From Fragilaria crotonensis (lineage: Eukaryota; Bacillariophyta; Fragilariophyceae; Fragilariales; Fragilariaceae): a stretch of DNA of 64,000 bases. Positions 1 through 11,245 of the stretch are shown piece after piece; positions within the stretch are counted from its first letter, which is position 1, and each line of letters opens with the position of its first letter. The stretch lies in the NCBI GenBank assembly GCA_022925895.1, contig JAKSYS010000238.1, positions 1-64,000 of the forward strand, in the 5' to 3' direction. Under the pieces are notes generated by a model. It saw nothing but the letters and a program-made list of their open reading frames with translations, ran no database searches and had not been told where the DNA came from. Made by a program: the position numbers and the translations under genes.

Positions 1-9
1 GTTGAAACT

Positions 10-86
10 GGGAATGCCTAATGCACTAAAAAAACTTAAGGAGCAAACTAAAGCCCTAAACCAATCAGAATCCGCGGAGACGTCAT
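10..86 (+). repeat. Left terminal inverted repeat of the Mutator-like element
   Basis: It starts GGGAATGCCTAATGCACT and ends near CGCGGAGACGTCAT. It matches the reverse complement of 982-1058, apart from a 3-base length difference in an A-run and a small change near position 53. Confidence 0.85.
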
Positions 87-334
87 AGGGAGAGGGTAAA
101 AATAGTCATCTGAGGTGATCGTTATCTTATACATGCATATAAATGTATATTCAAATTGCACGCCGGCATCGCAACGCTACGTTTTCAACGTCCAGTTTTG
201 AAATTAGATAAGGAAAATAGTACTGCACTATTAAACTTACGTAGTCCACAGTAGGTAGAATCACGTAGAAACGGTCTTGAAAAGACTGGTACGCATCCGG
301 ATGAGCACAAAACAATTAAATTGTATTTTGCGAC

Positions 335-370
335 AATGGACCCTCAACTGTTGACAGTTGAGGGTCCATT
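335..370. repeat. Perfect 17-bp palindrome with 2-base loop
   Basis: The arms at 335-351 (AATGGACCCTCAACTGT) and 354-370 are exact reverse complements around TG. It sits inside the Mutator-like element but is not part of its ends. It could be a cruciform, a protein site or the trace of a smaller insertion; nothing in the sequence decides. Confidence 0.8.
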
Positions 371-981
371 CTCTTGTAGTTGACCCTTTTTTAACTTTCC
401 AATCTGTATCCTCTATTCATGTAGCAATTGTAGTCTGTCAGTTGTAGTGACCATGGGAGTGAAGCTGTTTTGATTGATTTTCATCGCATTTTTTCAAGGG
501 TCTCACCTGACAACAACACCGGCGTACGGAAACATGTTGTATGGCGTACTGTCGTAGTAGCATTACTCGTACTGAAGTAGTTGCATTCGTATCGATTTAC
601 TGTTTTTCATATCAATACATGTCACGTGCTACTGTAGTACACACGACGACAAACTCCGTAGACATCCAGTATCAGACGATCGTTGATTTGTCTTCGTAGT
701 ATTTCAGGAGCCGATTTGTACGAAGACACGCCAACCTGGTACAATGTATGCATACAAGTCCTTGGTGTGCATACAGATTACGTATATCGTATATATCGTA
801 TGCCCATGCATTTGCATAAATGAATGTGAGTTCAAAACTCGAATGCACATGAAGATCCTCTCTTACATGTGTCTAAGATTATGTATGTATACGAATATGC
901 ATGATCGAATTTTTCAAAGCCTCGATCGAAGTGCTTTATTTAGAGAGGGGGGTGCAAATAGTCATTGAGGACGAAACTCGA

Positions 982-1058
982 AATGATGACGTCTCCGCGG
1001 ATTCTGATTGGTTTAGTGTTTAGTTTGCTCCTTAAGTTTTAGTGCATTAGGCATTCCC
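982..1058 (-). repeat. Right terminal inverted repeat of the Mutator-like element
   Basis: It is the inverted partner of 10-86, ends TAGGCATTCCC at 1048-1058, and is followed at once by the second copy of the 9-bp target repeat. Confidence 0.85.
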
Positions 1059-1067
1059 GTTGAAACT

Positions 1068-2448
1068 TGGACGATGCGCTTGTTGCCTTTATTGAAAACA
1101 ATAGCAAACGATTCATGATGCATCGCAAACGTTGAATGATTCATGATGACCAGTGTTCAGTGTTCAGTGGTCAAGATACAAGATGTATTTTGCAGACATC
1201 CGGTGATTGCATTACGACCATGACGCGAACAATAGCAAGTACCTCGTAGCAAGCAGGTATGTGAAGCGCAAACACGCGAAAATGTGTGACTTTGTCATGG
1301 CGCAATTCGTTAAATCCAGTAAGAACTATGGACATTGTTCAAGTTACATGTTGTTGTTGGGAAGCCGTTGAAATGATGACTTTCAAGTACAGGCTTAATC
1401 TTTTCTGAATGATAATTGTCGATCAATGCTTTTTCGACCGATCAACGGCTCTCCAACAACAATCACAGCAATTGTGAATGGCATACCAGACGACATCATT
1501 ACCACCACCAATACCAAACTAACATTCTTGTTTTTGTGCTTTCCTCTACAATAGTACTCCGAGTACGACTTGGACGTGCATTGGCAAACTGCGCATGACG
1601 TTGAATAAAAATGTCTCCACAAGAAACGAGCCCCCAACCGAGTTTGGAATACAGCACGAGGATATGCACGTAATGTCGTTCTCTCCCTTTGATCCGAGCC
1701 GGAGAACAGTTCTTGCCATAATCCCACCTGGCAGGGTTGTGATGCAAGGAATCATGACATTGTAACGTCCAATTCGGTTCGAACAACACTGGCAACGGGA
1801 TGATGATCATTAAAAGAATAACGTGACGTTTTGGCAAACATGTTGCACTGTTGCTGTTACGAAGAAATTGACCAAAAATAGTACTCCGAGCAGTAGTCAT
1901 CAGGAGTAAGCATGATTGGGTCGTAGAGTGTAGACGAACTCGACCACAATTCTCCATCAAACCCTCATTTGACTCCTCCCAATTGTTGTCGACACTCGAG
2001 TACATTGTCGTTGTCGATTCTTATTTCATGACTTTGTTCTTTTTTTCCTTCCCTTTATCGACACACGTCTAATATTTGGTGATACAAGTATATCAGGAAG
2101 GATACAATAATGTATGGAATCAAAAGGCAAAGCACCAAGAAGTTCAATATCATGATGACAGAGATGTGCGTGTTTGTGTATGTATGATTCTGTGTGTGTG
2201 ATTGAGAGCGAACGAGAGGTGGGAATGGGAGAATGCTGTTGTGCTTGAATTGAATGATATGACGAATGTCATTGCCATTGGCTCGACACTCTACATGTAC
2301 TTTTTACCGTCTACCATACCCGGGATACGGTACTAGAGTACCTCAATCCCACCACACCCAGAGTACGCGTCATTGATACACGGAAAGATGCGATTGGCAC
2401 AATCGGCAATGACTCCTTTGAATATATAACCCCAAACATTGAAAAGTG
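1068..2448. other. No recognisable gene
   Basis: Overlapping minus-strand reading frames at 1395-2005 contain hydrophobic stretches, for example SLVLVVVMM and the segment around 1580-1750. No frame is long or family-like, and they overlap in different phases. A decayed membrane-protein gene is possible but not supported. Confidence 0.4.
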
Positions 2449-3517
2449 TAGGACAAAAAAGGACAATTTTGGCGATCCTCGCTATCTCCAGATTTCAATA
2501 CCACTAAAATCGTAGTCGTACATCCTGTTCCTGACTTCATGACCTTTCCAAATCAGTGCTGCTTTCCTATTTTGTCCTAAAAATGGTGGAGTTACATTGA
2601 TGCAAAGAAAGACCAATTTTGTGGTCGTCGCAAAACTTTTGTCCTAAATGAATCGCTCTGGAAAGGACAAATTATCAAAAATTCACCGTACAAAAATCAA
2701 TCTTCGGATATTTACGTGGTGAAATCCCGTGTTAAATCTCATCTTCACAATGATCATGACTGCTATCTCTGAATTTACCGACAACACTACTTTCTATCAC
2801 AACAAAAGCTCTGTCATGCCCATCTTGAGGTATTGTGATCACTTTTGTGGTCTGGCATCTAATGGCTGCAATCGGCACTTTCGTCAATTTTAGATTTTCA
2901 CGTGTTAAATTGCCGTGTTAAATATCATCTTCACAATGATCATGTCCCTGTCCCCAAAAACACCGACAAGAACCCTTTCAATCATATCAAAAGGCTCTGT
3001 CCTGTCCACCTTTTGGTCTTGCAATCACCTTCTTGCTGTCCGGCATCAAGTGACTGCACAATAGGCACTTTGTCATGGTCAACAATCAACGCCAAACAAC
3101 GCCAAATCACGCCAAATCTTGACAATTTCCGGGTTAGTTGTTGATCATCTCCGGGTGTGTTCGTAAAAACAAGTCGTGTTTTGCTTTTTGGGTCTTGTTA
3201 TCGCTAAAACTTGCTGCCGAGACCATGTGGATTATGTAATTCGAAGTAACGTTCCATCTTATGCTCTGACGTTAAATCTGAGTACGCAGAGCTGTAGATG
3301 ACAACAAAGGCAACGTACAGTGAGTCATACAGCCCGATCCGTGACATACAGCGAGTAAGCCAACAAGATTACGGGGTTATTATCGACATTAACACGGCAC
3401 TCGCCGTGTTAAATTTCATTAACCCGTGATTTTAAGGTTACGTTTGTCCTATTGCTAAATCCGCCAAAGGACAAAATGGGTTCGGCGATTCGGATAAATT
3501 ATTTTTTTTGTCCTACC
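2449..3517. repeat. Degenerate repeat patch, possibly an old MITE
   Basis: The left edge GTAGGACAAAAAA (2449) recurs inverted at the right edge (TTTTTTGTCCTAC, ending 3517), where a GTCCTACCCGGTAGGAC palindrome is centred. Inside are two diverged tandem copies of about 180 bp (about 2727-2900 and 2909-3080) sharing CCGTGTTAAAT and TTCACAATGATCATG. There is also a 10-bp-stem hairpin at 3389-3412 (TTAACACGGC, loop ACTC). No target duplication was found, so the boundaries are uncertain. Confidence 0.4.
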
Positions 3518-3867
3518 CGGTAGGACAAAAATGTTTGGGGATAAGCATATTTGGCTAGTATAGCCGTATGAATATACGGATAGAAGGATATGGGATATAC
3601 TATGCTACACGACTGAGAATTACCGGTACAAATAGGTGGCACTGTACTTTCAGGCTGCCAATCGCACATCGTGACATCGTGACTCGTGACATCGTGACAC
3701 GCCACACCCCAACATTCTCCACAAACCTTCCACCAGCATGTTGTTCGAACCCAAATCGTCGTCCTCCTCCTCCTCCTCCTCCTCCTCGTTACCATCCTCA
3801 CAACATCAGTACCAATGTCAATTTCATCATTACCACCACTATCACAATCACAATCATCATCCATTCT

Positions 3868-5626
3868 GTTGTTAGTATCTGCCTTTTAGCGGCAGGTACG
3901 ACTGGTGGGACATCGTATGCGTTTGGGATCTACGGACAGGCCTTGAAATCCAATTTGCATTTGACGCAGAGTCAATTGGATACGATATCCTCTGCCAACT
4001 TTGCAGCAGGAATGATGAGCTGGATTCCAGGATTGATGGTGGACCAATGGGGAATTAAATTTGGTATGGTCGGGGGTGGAATATTGGGTGCCATGGCACT
4101 CGTGTCATTCTGGGCAGTAGCGACGCAATGTGGACAAGATGAAGGAGGACAAATGCAACACCATCAACAACAAGTGCAGGATCAGCCATTCAATACCAAC
4201 ACATTAGTCGCAATCCTAAGTAGTTGCGCAGTTGTCATATTCATGGCAAGTGCTCTCATTACAGGAAGCGTCTTCAAGATCATGGTAAAATCCACCTCGC
4301 AAGAGCACAGAGGACAGGCTGTGGGGCCGCCAAGGGATACGTTGGACTTGGAAGTGGTGCCTATGCCGTTCTCTTTGAAAGTTTGCGACGGAGCACCGAT
4401 TTGGACTTTTTGCCCATGGCCGCCTTTTTCTTCATTGCTGCAGCATCGTTACCAGCACTCTGTTTGTTACCATCCAAACGAGACGAACATGTGGTCCGCA
4501 CTGATACGACCACACACGCACATTATTACTCACTATACATGGGATTAGTTGCAATGGCCGTTCTTGTTGTTGGACAATCGATTGTCCAATTGCTGTCGTC
4601 AGATGACGATTTCGAGTCCAGCACTAACTCAAAACGCGAAACGAAAAACGAAACTCCAGATTATTTCATGTCCCTCATGGTGCCACTTGTGTGGTTCGGT
4701 CCTATACTTGGATTGTTGATACTGCCGAGACGAAAATACGATTGTTTGTCCACCGATTTTCAGGACGCTGCGGATGACGAGGAATTTCTTTTGAAAACGG
4801 ACGGGGACACGAAACCCAACATTCCATACACCACCGATGTCGTCGATGACTTTGAAGACGAAATTGATCCCATTGGCAGTGGTTCGCAAGTGGCAACTCC
4901 AGTCCTTCACGACTTTACCCTCCGGCAAATGCTTGGAACAACGTCCGCCTGGCTCATGTTATGGACCTGTACCATCCTCGTGGGTGGAGGGACTGTCATG
5001 ACCAATAATTTGGGTCAAATGGTACAGGCTCTGCGATTTGACCCCAAGGTAGTTCCCGCGGCATTGAGTCTCTTTAGTGTGGCACAATCCTTTGGTCGCG
5101 TCATGACGGGAAGTTGGAGTTCCATGGCCAAACGACGAACGTCATTCCTCATTCTGGCATCGGTGGCTGGTTTCGGGTCTCACGCAATTCTTGCCATTAG
5201 TACGGAACTAATCTCATTCATCGGAGGTGTCTTCTTGTCCGGCCTTGCCTTTGGTATGGTGTGGCCGCTCATGGTTCTCATCACTGGCGAACTATTCGGA
5301 CCATCTCACGTTGGAGCAAACTACATGGTACGTTGACGCTACTTTTTCGCCATGCTTTTGTGATTTACACCCTTCTCACTTGATCCTCATCAAAATGTCA
5401 CTCGCAGTTTTATGACGGTCTCACTTGTGCCATTGGTACTCTTGCGCTCTCCAAATTTGTTGCCCAACGGGTGTACGAAAGTCATGTTGAGACTGGCACC
5501 ACCACCTGTTATGGACCAGAGTGCTTCCGCGCCACCAACATGATCATTGCCGGCCTTTCGGCGACCTGCATCCTGACGAGCTGTTGCCTTTGCTGTACAA
5601 AGCTTACGAAACAAACATATGGATAG
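3868..5626 (+). CDS. Nodulin-like major facilitator transporter
   Basis: It encodes a multi-pass transporter of the nodulin-like / NFD4-type major facilitator group, probably moving a small organic anion or solute; the substrate cannot be read. The first helix is followed by SYAFGIYGQALKSNL and a helix ending LMVDQWG, as in that group. About ten hydrophobic segments are visible. An acidic cytoplasmic loop (about 4740-4880) lies between halves, and the second half ends near GANYM, then FYDGLTCAIG after an intron. The reading frame slips by one base near 4321-4327 (GTGGGG followed by CCGCC), which one extra G would restore, so this is either a pseudogene or a homopolymer error. The 5' end is unresolved: upstream in-frame sequence is low-complexity Thr/Ile and poly-Pro, so a start or first exon may lie elsewhere. 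Family is confident, integrity is not. Confidence 0.8.
5328..5407 (+). other. Spliceosomal intron in the transporter gene
   Basis: The exon ends GCAAACTACATG, then GTACGT begins the intron, which ends CGCAG before TTTTATGACGG. Removing 80 bases joins ANYM to FYDGLTCAIG in frame, matching the conserved tail of the family. The last exon runs 5408-5626 (73 codons including stop). Confidence 0.85.
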
Positions 5627-6111
5627 AATAGAACGCATCTGATTACATCATAACAATACTGTATTCATTGTAGCAGTTCAGACAACGCATGTGTTTTCCC
5701 CGTCGGAACAATACAACTCGAACGTTATATTTTGATGTCTCGAAAGACATTATATTGACACAGACCCTATAGCAGCTTGAAGGTTTTGAGTGTCCTTTCA
5801 TGTATATCTGCTGAAATCTATTTCAAAAATGGAACATTGGATCATGACATCACCAAACACCCAAACTCAACCTCTCTGTTGACTTCATGACGCTCGTTTC
5901 GTTGCTCAACGACGATGGACAATGTTCACCACCATTAGGGGAGGACGTTCGTCAGACAAGTAGTGGCTGTCCCAAGTCTTGCCGCGGCGTTTTGTTCGAT
6001 GCTCGTGTCGTTGTTTGGCTTGATAATAAATATCATCAACAGCGACATCATCACGATCGTGTACTCGTCGTAGTGATGATGACGACGATGGTCGTTGACA
6101 TGATCGTGTGC
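5627..6111. other. Intergenic, nothing recognised
   Basis: This is the space between the convergent transporter gene and the broken family member. Short frames on both strands show no family resemblance. Confidence 0.5.
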
Positions 6112-7316
6112 TCATGGCACGGACTGGATGAGTGGGGCGTTGTGTTGTGTTCTTCCTAGAATCTCAGGTATTGCTCTCAGAGTCGATTGACAATGGGCGC
6201 ATATCGGCCCATCTATCAATGATGACGTCGACGTCGACAGGGAATTGCGTTCTTTGTACCGACAACCGGATCGTGTACTGGAGGCGCGGACGGGACCCGC
6301 AGGACGGCTCCCTGAAACAATAGAGGCGGCCCATCCATTTCCTTGAAGAAAATCATGGGTAGCTGCCATTCGAAGAGATTGGGTGGATTGCTTTCCTCGT
6401 GGTCCCTACTTTTGATCCTCGAGCGACTAGTGCCTCGTTGTTGGTACTCTAGCGATATGTCTTGGTCAGCAATTGATGGTCGCACATCAATAGTCGCAAC
6501 AGGGAAGTGCTTCCTGTACTTGTACTGCTGTAAATATCGTCAGAACTGGCTTCGAACTGCACTGTCCTTGATTTTGATCGTTGCCTTGTGTTTTGTGATG
6601 TCAGGGTTTGTGAAGTGTGCAATGTTCGCTCAGGTTGCTCAGCGAGTATGTTGCGGTGGTCCTCGCCGTTGACGTAGAATGGCTGCTGGCCTTCTTCATT
6701 AGAAACTTGGGCTTTCGAGCCATCGCGATTGGCTGTTCATCACGTACAAGAGCTTGATGGTGGCGTTCGATTTCCCAGGAGCTGGGATTGGGCTTTGGGC
6801 ACAGTCTATCGATTGTTTTTGACTGTACGATTGAGTTCTCATTATGGTCAATGCATGAGTTTGCTCTTTCGGTCTCATTGTGGTCCTGCAAACACCTTGC
6901 CCTCCCTGTGATCCCCGGAATGAAGTAGGTTTGAGCAATGATCTTTGCAAAGGCACTCCTCGGTTTCACCTGTGATTGCATGTTCATCGAATGAATCCTT
7001 AATGAAGGGTTTAGTTCATGTTGAACCGTATACTTGACGTCTGATTGCCAGGATGAAACAGAGTCGATTGACAATGGGCGCATATAGTTCTCATTATGGT
7101 CAATGCATGAGTTTGCTCTTTCGGGCTCATTGTCATCCTGCAAACACCTTGCCCCCCTGTGATCCCCGGAATGAAGTAGGTTTGAGCAATGATCTTCGCA
7201 AAGGCACTCCTCGGTTTCACCTGTGATTGCATGTTCATCGAATGAATCCTTAATGAAGGGTTTAGTTCATGTTGAACCGTATACTTGACGTCTGACTGCC
7301 AGGATGAAACGTTCAT
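6112..7316 (-). pseudogene. Broken paralog of the gene at 8388-9416
   Basis: Read on the minus strand, this stretch carries the blocks of the intact neighbour in the same order. The N-terminal block (SAFAKIIAQTYFIPGITG, twice because of a local duplication) comes first. Next is a WEIER block near 6770, then a Gln-Gly-Asn-Gly block near 6340 and the end block with RP-AGPVRASSTRS near 6280. The blocks lie in different frames with stops between, and the first is duplicated, so it cannot encode the full protein in one frame. Introns could explain some shifts, but the duplication argues for decay. Confidence 0.65.
6835..7310. repeat. Near-identical 225-bp tandem duplication with a copied spacer
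   Basis: Copies lie at 6835-7059 and 7087-7310 and differ at only a few positions. The 27-bp spacer at 7059-7085 (CAGAGTCGATTGACAATGGG onward) is an exact copy of 6178-6204, about 880 bp away in the same pseudogene. The duplication therefore picked up a templated filler. Confidence 0.85.
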
Positions 7317-7320
7317 TTCG

Positions 7321-8387
7321 ATGCGGCCCTTGATGATTGAGGATGTGCCTCAAAGAAGGCCTTCCTCATGATTTCGATTTTGGTCACAACGATAGGCCCC
7401 AGTGGATTCGACGACATCAACGCGTGTTAGTCACGAGGATACTCTTTGGCAAATCATATACCTTTTCGGTTGGCATCATCTAATCGACGCATCCTGAAAT
7501 TTCATGTGGACACACGGGACATCTACGGTGAAATCAATTGGTCGAGACATCGCGACCTTCACCTTGTAGTTTTCTTCTAAAATTAGTCTGAGGATAAAAA
7601 TTCTTATTGCATGTGGGATAGTACAGCACAATTCGAGTGCCGTTTCCGGTGACAAGCATAGTAGATTGATATCCCAATCTTTCGAAATCAGTTGCTTCAG
7701 ATTTCATTCGACAGGCGTTCTTAAATCGAAATAGCATGTTTCAGACAAGGACTGTCCTAATTATGGCACAATACACCAATTGAATTTTGTTCCTCGTTGT
7801 CGATTCTGTGATTTCCGTTGTCGTAAGTAATATACACGAAAGTAGGTGTTACGTATGTATGTTATAGCTTCTATGCTCGTAATGAAACATATACATACCG
7901 GTACCTCTTCTCTGTTCCCGACAGACACGACAGTAAAACAACCTTTGCATGTTAATAAAATTTCAATACCGCGCGTTTTCAGCAATTTCGCGACGTTGCG
8001 TGCCGCCAAACTATGCTGACGTGCATTCACAGAATGGCATCGGACCTGATGCAGAATTCCCAACGTTTAACCGGGACATTGTTACAACGTCGAGGCACAA
8101 GAATACTTAACTGGGACGTCGGACAAGGATCCCCCTTCAAGCGATTCCTATGCATCACGATGAGGCTGTTCGGCGCATGGCATCATTCCGCATCTACTGG
8201 TAGTACTACATCCATTCCGAGCATCAATTCCAGTGTAGTACATCTTTATTTTATAGACCATGTATTGATGTATGCAGGGGATCTTGAGTAGTGGCTTCAT
8301 TTCTACTTCTGTACCCTCCGTGAAATTCGATCAAGAATGAAAAATCCAAAATGTAATGTTGTCAACAAGGCCTGAGTGTGCAATTCC
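7321..8387. other. Intergenic, nothing recognised
   Basis: This is the region downstream of the intact family gene. Short minus-strand frames at 7534-7737 and 7761-8063 have no recognisable features. Confidence 0.5.
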
Positions 8388-9416
8388 CTACGCCGAAGGG
8401 GGCAGGGTGACTCTCTTCCGCTGAGGAGCATTGATGCTCACAACCAAGGGTGGGAGTTGACTGTACGAAATCCTGTGGCGTCGCTTGCTTTCGTGCACGC
8501 GGCATGACCATGTGCTCAAAGTGCGGGCTGGAATGGTTGGACGTACTCCTGCAACCTCAGGGATTGGTCCCAAAAGCGAATTCAAGGAGGTCACTCGAAC
8601 TCTTGGTGTCCGTTCATGTTGGCGACACGATCGTGAGCTGGAGGAGCGGACTGGCGCAGCAGGACGGTCTCCTGACGCCTTGGAGACCATCCCATTTCCC
8701 TGAAGGGAATCATAAGAGGCCAGTCGAGCTCGTTGCTTGGTGAGAAGAGACTGGATGGACTCGAGCTCTTCGTGAAGCAGGCTCCTTCGACTCGAGCTGT
8801 GGGAATCGTGCTGATACTCCAACCACCTTTTTTGAAGAGAAGTGAAGAGTCGGCCTTGGTTAGAAGCAACAGGTGCTTGTTCCCTTGACACAGAAGCGCT
8901 ATTGGAATCTTCGGAACTGTCGTCGTCGTCTGATACCGTCGGAGATCGTGAGGAGCTGTCTGAGAGGCCACGCGAGTCTGACACATCGACCCTTCGTGGG
9001 GCTTTGGAAGGGATGAACTGGCTCTTCATCCGTGTTGATTTGGGTCCTCTCTCATCCAATGGGCGCAGAAAGCTGGCCGTTTCGGCCCACACAACCATCG
9101 AACGTTCACGACGAGGACTGCGCGGAGACAGACGTTCGATTTCCCAGGCGCTAGAGTTCCGTTCTTGTTCTGGGTAGCATCCAATGGATATGAAGGTGTT
9201 TGCCATTTCTGGACCGGCAGGGTCCTGAAGACACCTCGCTCTCCCTGTAATACCTGGTATGAAGTACGTTTCGGCAATGATTGCGGCAAAGGCACTCCTT
9301 GATTTACCCTCGGGCAGAGTGTTCATCAATTTTTTCTGTTTTGTGTCAAGCATCTGGTTGTGGGGGTCGGTGGTGCAAATCTCATTGAGCGTGGAACATA
9401 TGTTCATTGTGCTCAT
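8388..9416 (-). CDS. Hypothetical protein of a locally duplicated family
   Basis: This is an uninterrupted 342-residue frame starting at ATG (9416-9414). I do not recognise the family. The N-terminal block at residues about 39-75 (SAFAAIIAETYFIPGITG, then ARCLQDPAG) is shared with the broken paralog at 6112-7316. A WEIER block follows near residue 100. The middle is rich in Ser and Asp and contains Arg-rich stretches, and the C-terminal third has repeated blocks of the type RPAAPVRSSSSRS and RPTIPARTLSTWS. There is no signal peptide, membrane segment or known catalytic motif. Conservation of distinct blocks between two copies suggests a real protein. The composition would suit a disordered, possibly regulatory protein, which is inference only. 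Confidence 0.65.
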   Translation of the reverse strand: MSTMNICSTLNEICTTDPHNQMLDTKQKKLMNTLPEGKSRSAFAAIIAETYFIPGITGRARCLQDPAGPEMANTFISIGCYPEQERNSSAWEIERLSPRSPRRERSMVVWAETASFLRPLDERGPKSTRMKSQFIPSKAPRRVDVSDSRGLSDSSSRSPTVSDDDDSSEDSNSASVSREQAPVASNQGRLFTSLQKRWLEYQHDSHSSSRRSLLHEELESIQSLLTKQRARLASYDSLQGNGMVSKASGDRPAAPVRSSSSRSCRQHERTPRVRVTSLNSLLGPIPEVAGVRPTIPARTLSTWSCRVHESKRRHRISYSQLPPLVVSINAPQRKRVTLPPSA

Positions 9417-9661
9417 TTAGCTAGCAGCAACTGGCAACCAAACAATGTGATTGTGTACTCTTGCAATTTCTTTGAGAAATGATGCATAAGTTCGAACGAA
9501 GGCATGACATTACGATTAGGTAGGACCAAGCGATCATCTTGTCTGGATTCCGATTTGACGTTAATTAGTACTCCGGAGGATTGGACTCTCTCAAGTATTC
9601 GTTTCCGGCATATTTATCGAACTCCACTATAATGAAACAGAGCTTCTGAATTTGGCATTAT

Positions 9662-9976
9662 TTAGGCAAGCAGAACACACCTGATTTCACCTTTGGATGA
9701 AAAACGGACGTTCCATCCGAACATTTTCCTTTGGGCTTGCTTTGTATCACGTGGATGTTCGTGGTAGGGATTGGCGAGGCCGGATACTTCCATACTCTGG
9801 ATGTGCTTTCCGAAGCTCGTGTCGTCGGTCAGCAAGCAGGCGCGCTCTCCTAAGCTTATTCCGGTTGTGACGTTCGGCCGAATTTCGTCGACGGTTACGA
9901 CCATGTGGTCTATCTTACAGTTTCCAACAGGACGCATGTATGCAGCTGATTGGCTGCTGGTGTGTAGAATTTTCAC
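9662..9976 (-). CDS. Unrecognised 104-residue frame
   Basis: A minus-strand frame begins MKILHTSSQSAAYMRP. No known motif, membrane segment or signal peptide is visible. It lies in the otherwise empty 9417-9990 interval just before LINE-1. It could be an exon of a host gene cut by the LINE or a chance frame. Confidence 0.3.
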   Translation of the reverse strand: MKILHTSSQSAAYMRPVGNCKIDHMVVTVDEIRPNVTTGISLGERACLLTDDTSFGKHIQSMEVSGLANPYHEHPRDTKQAQRKMFGWNVRFSSKGEIRCVLLA

Positions 9977-10051
9977 TTAGGAGAAAATAGTAAGCCTACT
10001 AGGTTTTTCTACGTGAATCTACCGTAGGTTTTGTACCTACGTCGTTTGACA

Positions 10052-10855
10052 ATGATGAACCCTTCCGTTCATCTCGCTGAGGATGGGAATCCATCTGGAC
10101 GAACGAATCCAACCGCAGACGATGACACAGTCATCACTCCAACACGAGGAGAAAAAACGAGGTCGAACAATGGACTGAAGATTGAAAAGACTATCAAATT
10201 CCGTTTGTACCTCCCAGAGACAAAGACGGAGTTCATCCCGCCATTCTACACGCACATTGGATGTACAGAAGTAACCATTTTGGAGAAGATGTGAAATTCT
10301 TCGACAATCGAAACCGCATCGTTGGCAAAGTAGATCCCCTCAGGACCAACCCGGAGGAGCACACTTGCAATTCCAGCTTCATTTCGACCGCCACACAACG
10401 CAACACCGCTCTAGAGACCGCAAAGAGAATTCGGACCATCTCCATGTCACCAGTTACATAGTTCACCGGATTCAGACATCAGTATCGTTAGGAGAACTCA
10501 AAGAAGCGGCAAACGTGATTAAACATGAAAGATCACGATTTCTACGTAAGCGAACACCGCTGGAGCAAGCTGACTGGGAAACAACACAATTGGGCTTTCT
10601 ATATGGAATCGATCCACAGTTTCATGATATTGATCAAGCCACAATTAAAGTGACAAAAACCATTCAGCAGAGTTTTCCGCGAACAAAAGTACCCAAATTT
10701 AAGTTGGTCTATTGCTCCCCAAAAATGAGAAAAAGGAAATGGCCGTATTGTGCGAACAAAAGCATATGCTATCGAGACGATGCGAGCAGACCGCGAGGAA
10801 TTAACCAAGCATCTGAAAACAGCTTACAAGGAGGATGGCACTTTTGTGCAATATA
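10052..10855 (+). pseudogene. LINE-1 ORF1, first part
   Basis: The first ATG in a good frame is at 10052 (MMNPSVHLAEDG). Coding continues through blocks such as KFRLYLPETKTEF, DVKFFDNRNRIVGK and ADWETTQLGFLYG in three successive phases, so two or more frame slips are present. The last part (about 10790-10855, DGTFVQY) is cut by Tn-1. Joining 10855 directly to 20890 keeps the frame (FVQY then KMRTRHPEAF). The likely function is the RNA-binding ORF1 protein of a LINE, inferred from position. Confidence 0.6.
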
Positions 10856-10880
10856 CATCAGAAGGTGCGTATTGTTTAGT
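10856..10880 (+). repeat. Left terminal inverted repeat of Tn-1
   Basis: It begins CATCAGAAGGTGCGTATTG and pairs with the reverse complement of 20863-20887, two mismatches in 25. A TA dinucleotide precedes it. Confidence 0.85.
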
Positions 10881-11245
10881 TTTTTTTAGATGTTTAGTTC
10901 CAAACATTAAATTATGACCGATCAGTACCTTTTCACTATTTTTGGTTATGAATAAAACAAATATTGCGCAACAGCTTCATAAAGTTGATTTGCAATTTAT
11001 TTGTCTCAAACAAAACAAGCACAAAACATATTTGTTGAGATTAAAACGTTTATGTTACGTACTCAGCAATTACATCAATTTATAAGAGTCGGTTCATAAT
11101 CATATTATGTTTAATTCAAACTATAATTGGTACATCACCGTCATCCATATATGTTCTGAACGCAACATCCCTTGCACATAGATACCGTGTATTACTATCT
11201 TATCGATTCTTTACTTTCTTTTGTCGTTCAGCAAAACAGTCGTTC
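10881..11245. other. Tn-1 left subterminal region
   Basis: This is AT-rich non-coding sequence between the left end and the accessory gene stop. Tn-2 has a similar spacer of about 320 bp. It may hold transposase sites, but no clear iterated motif was seen. Confidence 0.5.

Larger units (their letters stand above)
10..1058. mobile_element. Mutator-like non-autonomous DNA element
   Basis: The element is bounded by long terminal inverted repeats (about 77 bp each, at 10-86 and 982-1058) and flanked by a perfect 9-bp direct repeat, GTTGAAACT, at 1-9 and 1059-1067. A 9-bp target duplication with long inverted ends is typical of Mutator-like elements. The 1,049-bp interior has no credible transposase, so it would need one supplied in trans. 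Just inside each end lies a similar direct-oriented block around AATAGTCAT (about 100-115 and 956-968). The class is an inference from end structure alone. Confidence 0.8.

Noticed and set aside
1395-2005. A membrane-protein gene on the minus strand
   Set aside because: Hydrophobic stretches exist, but no frame is long enough and no family pattern could be matched.
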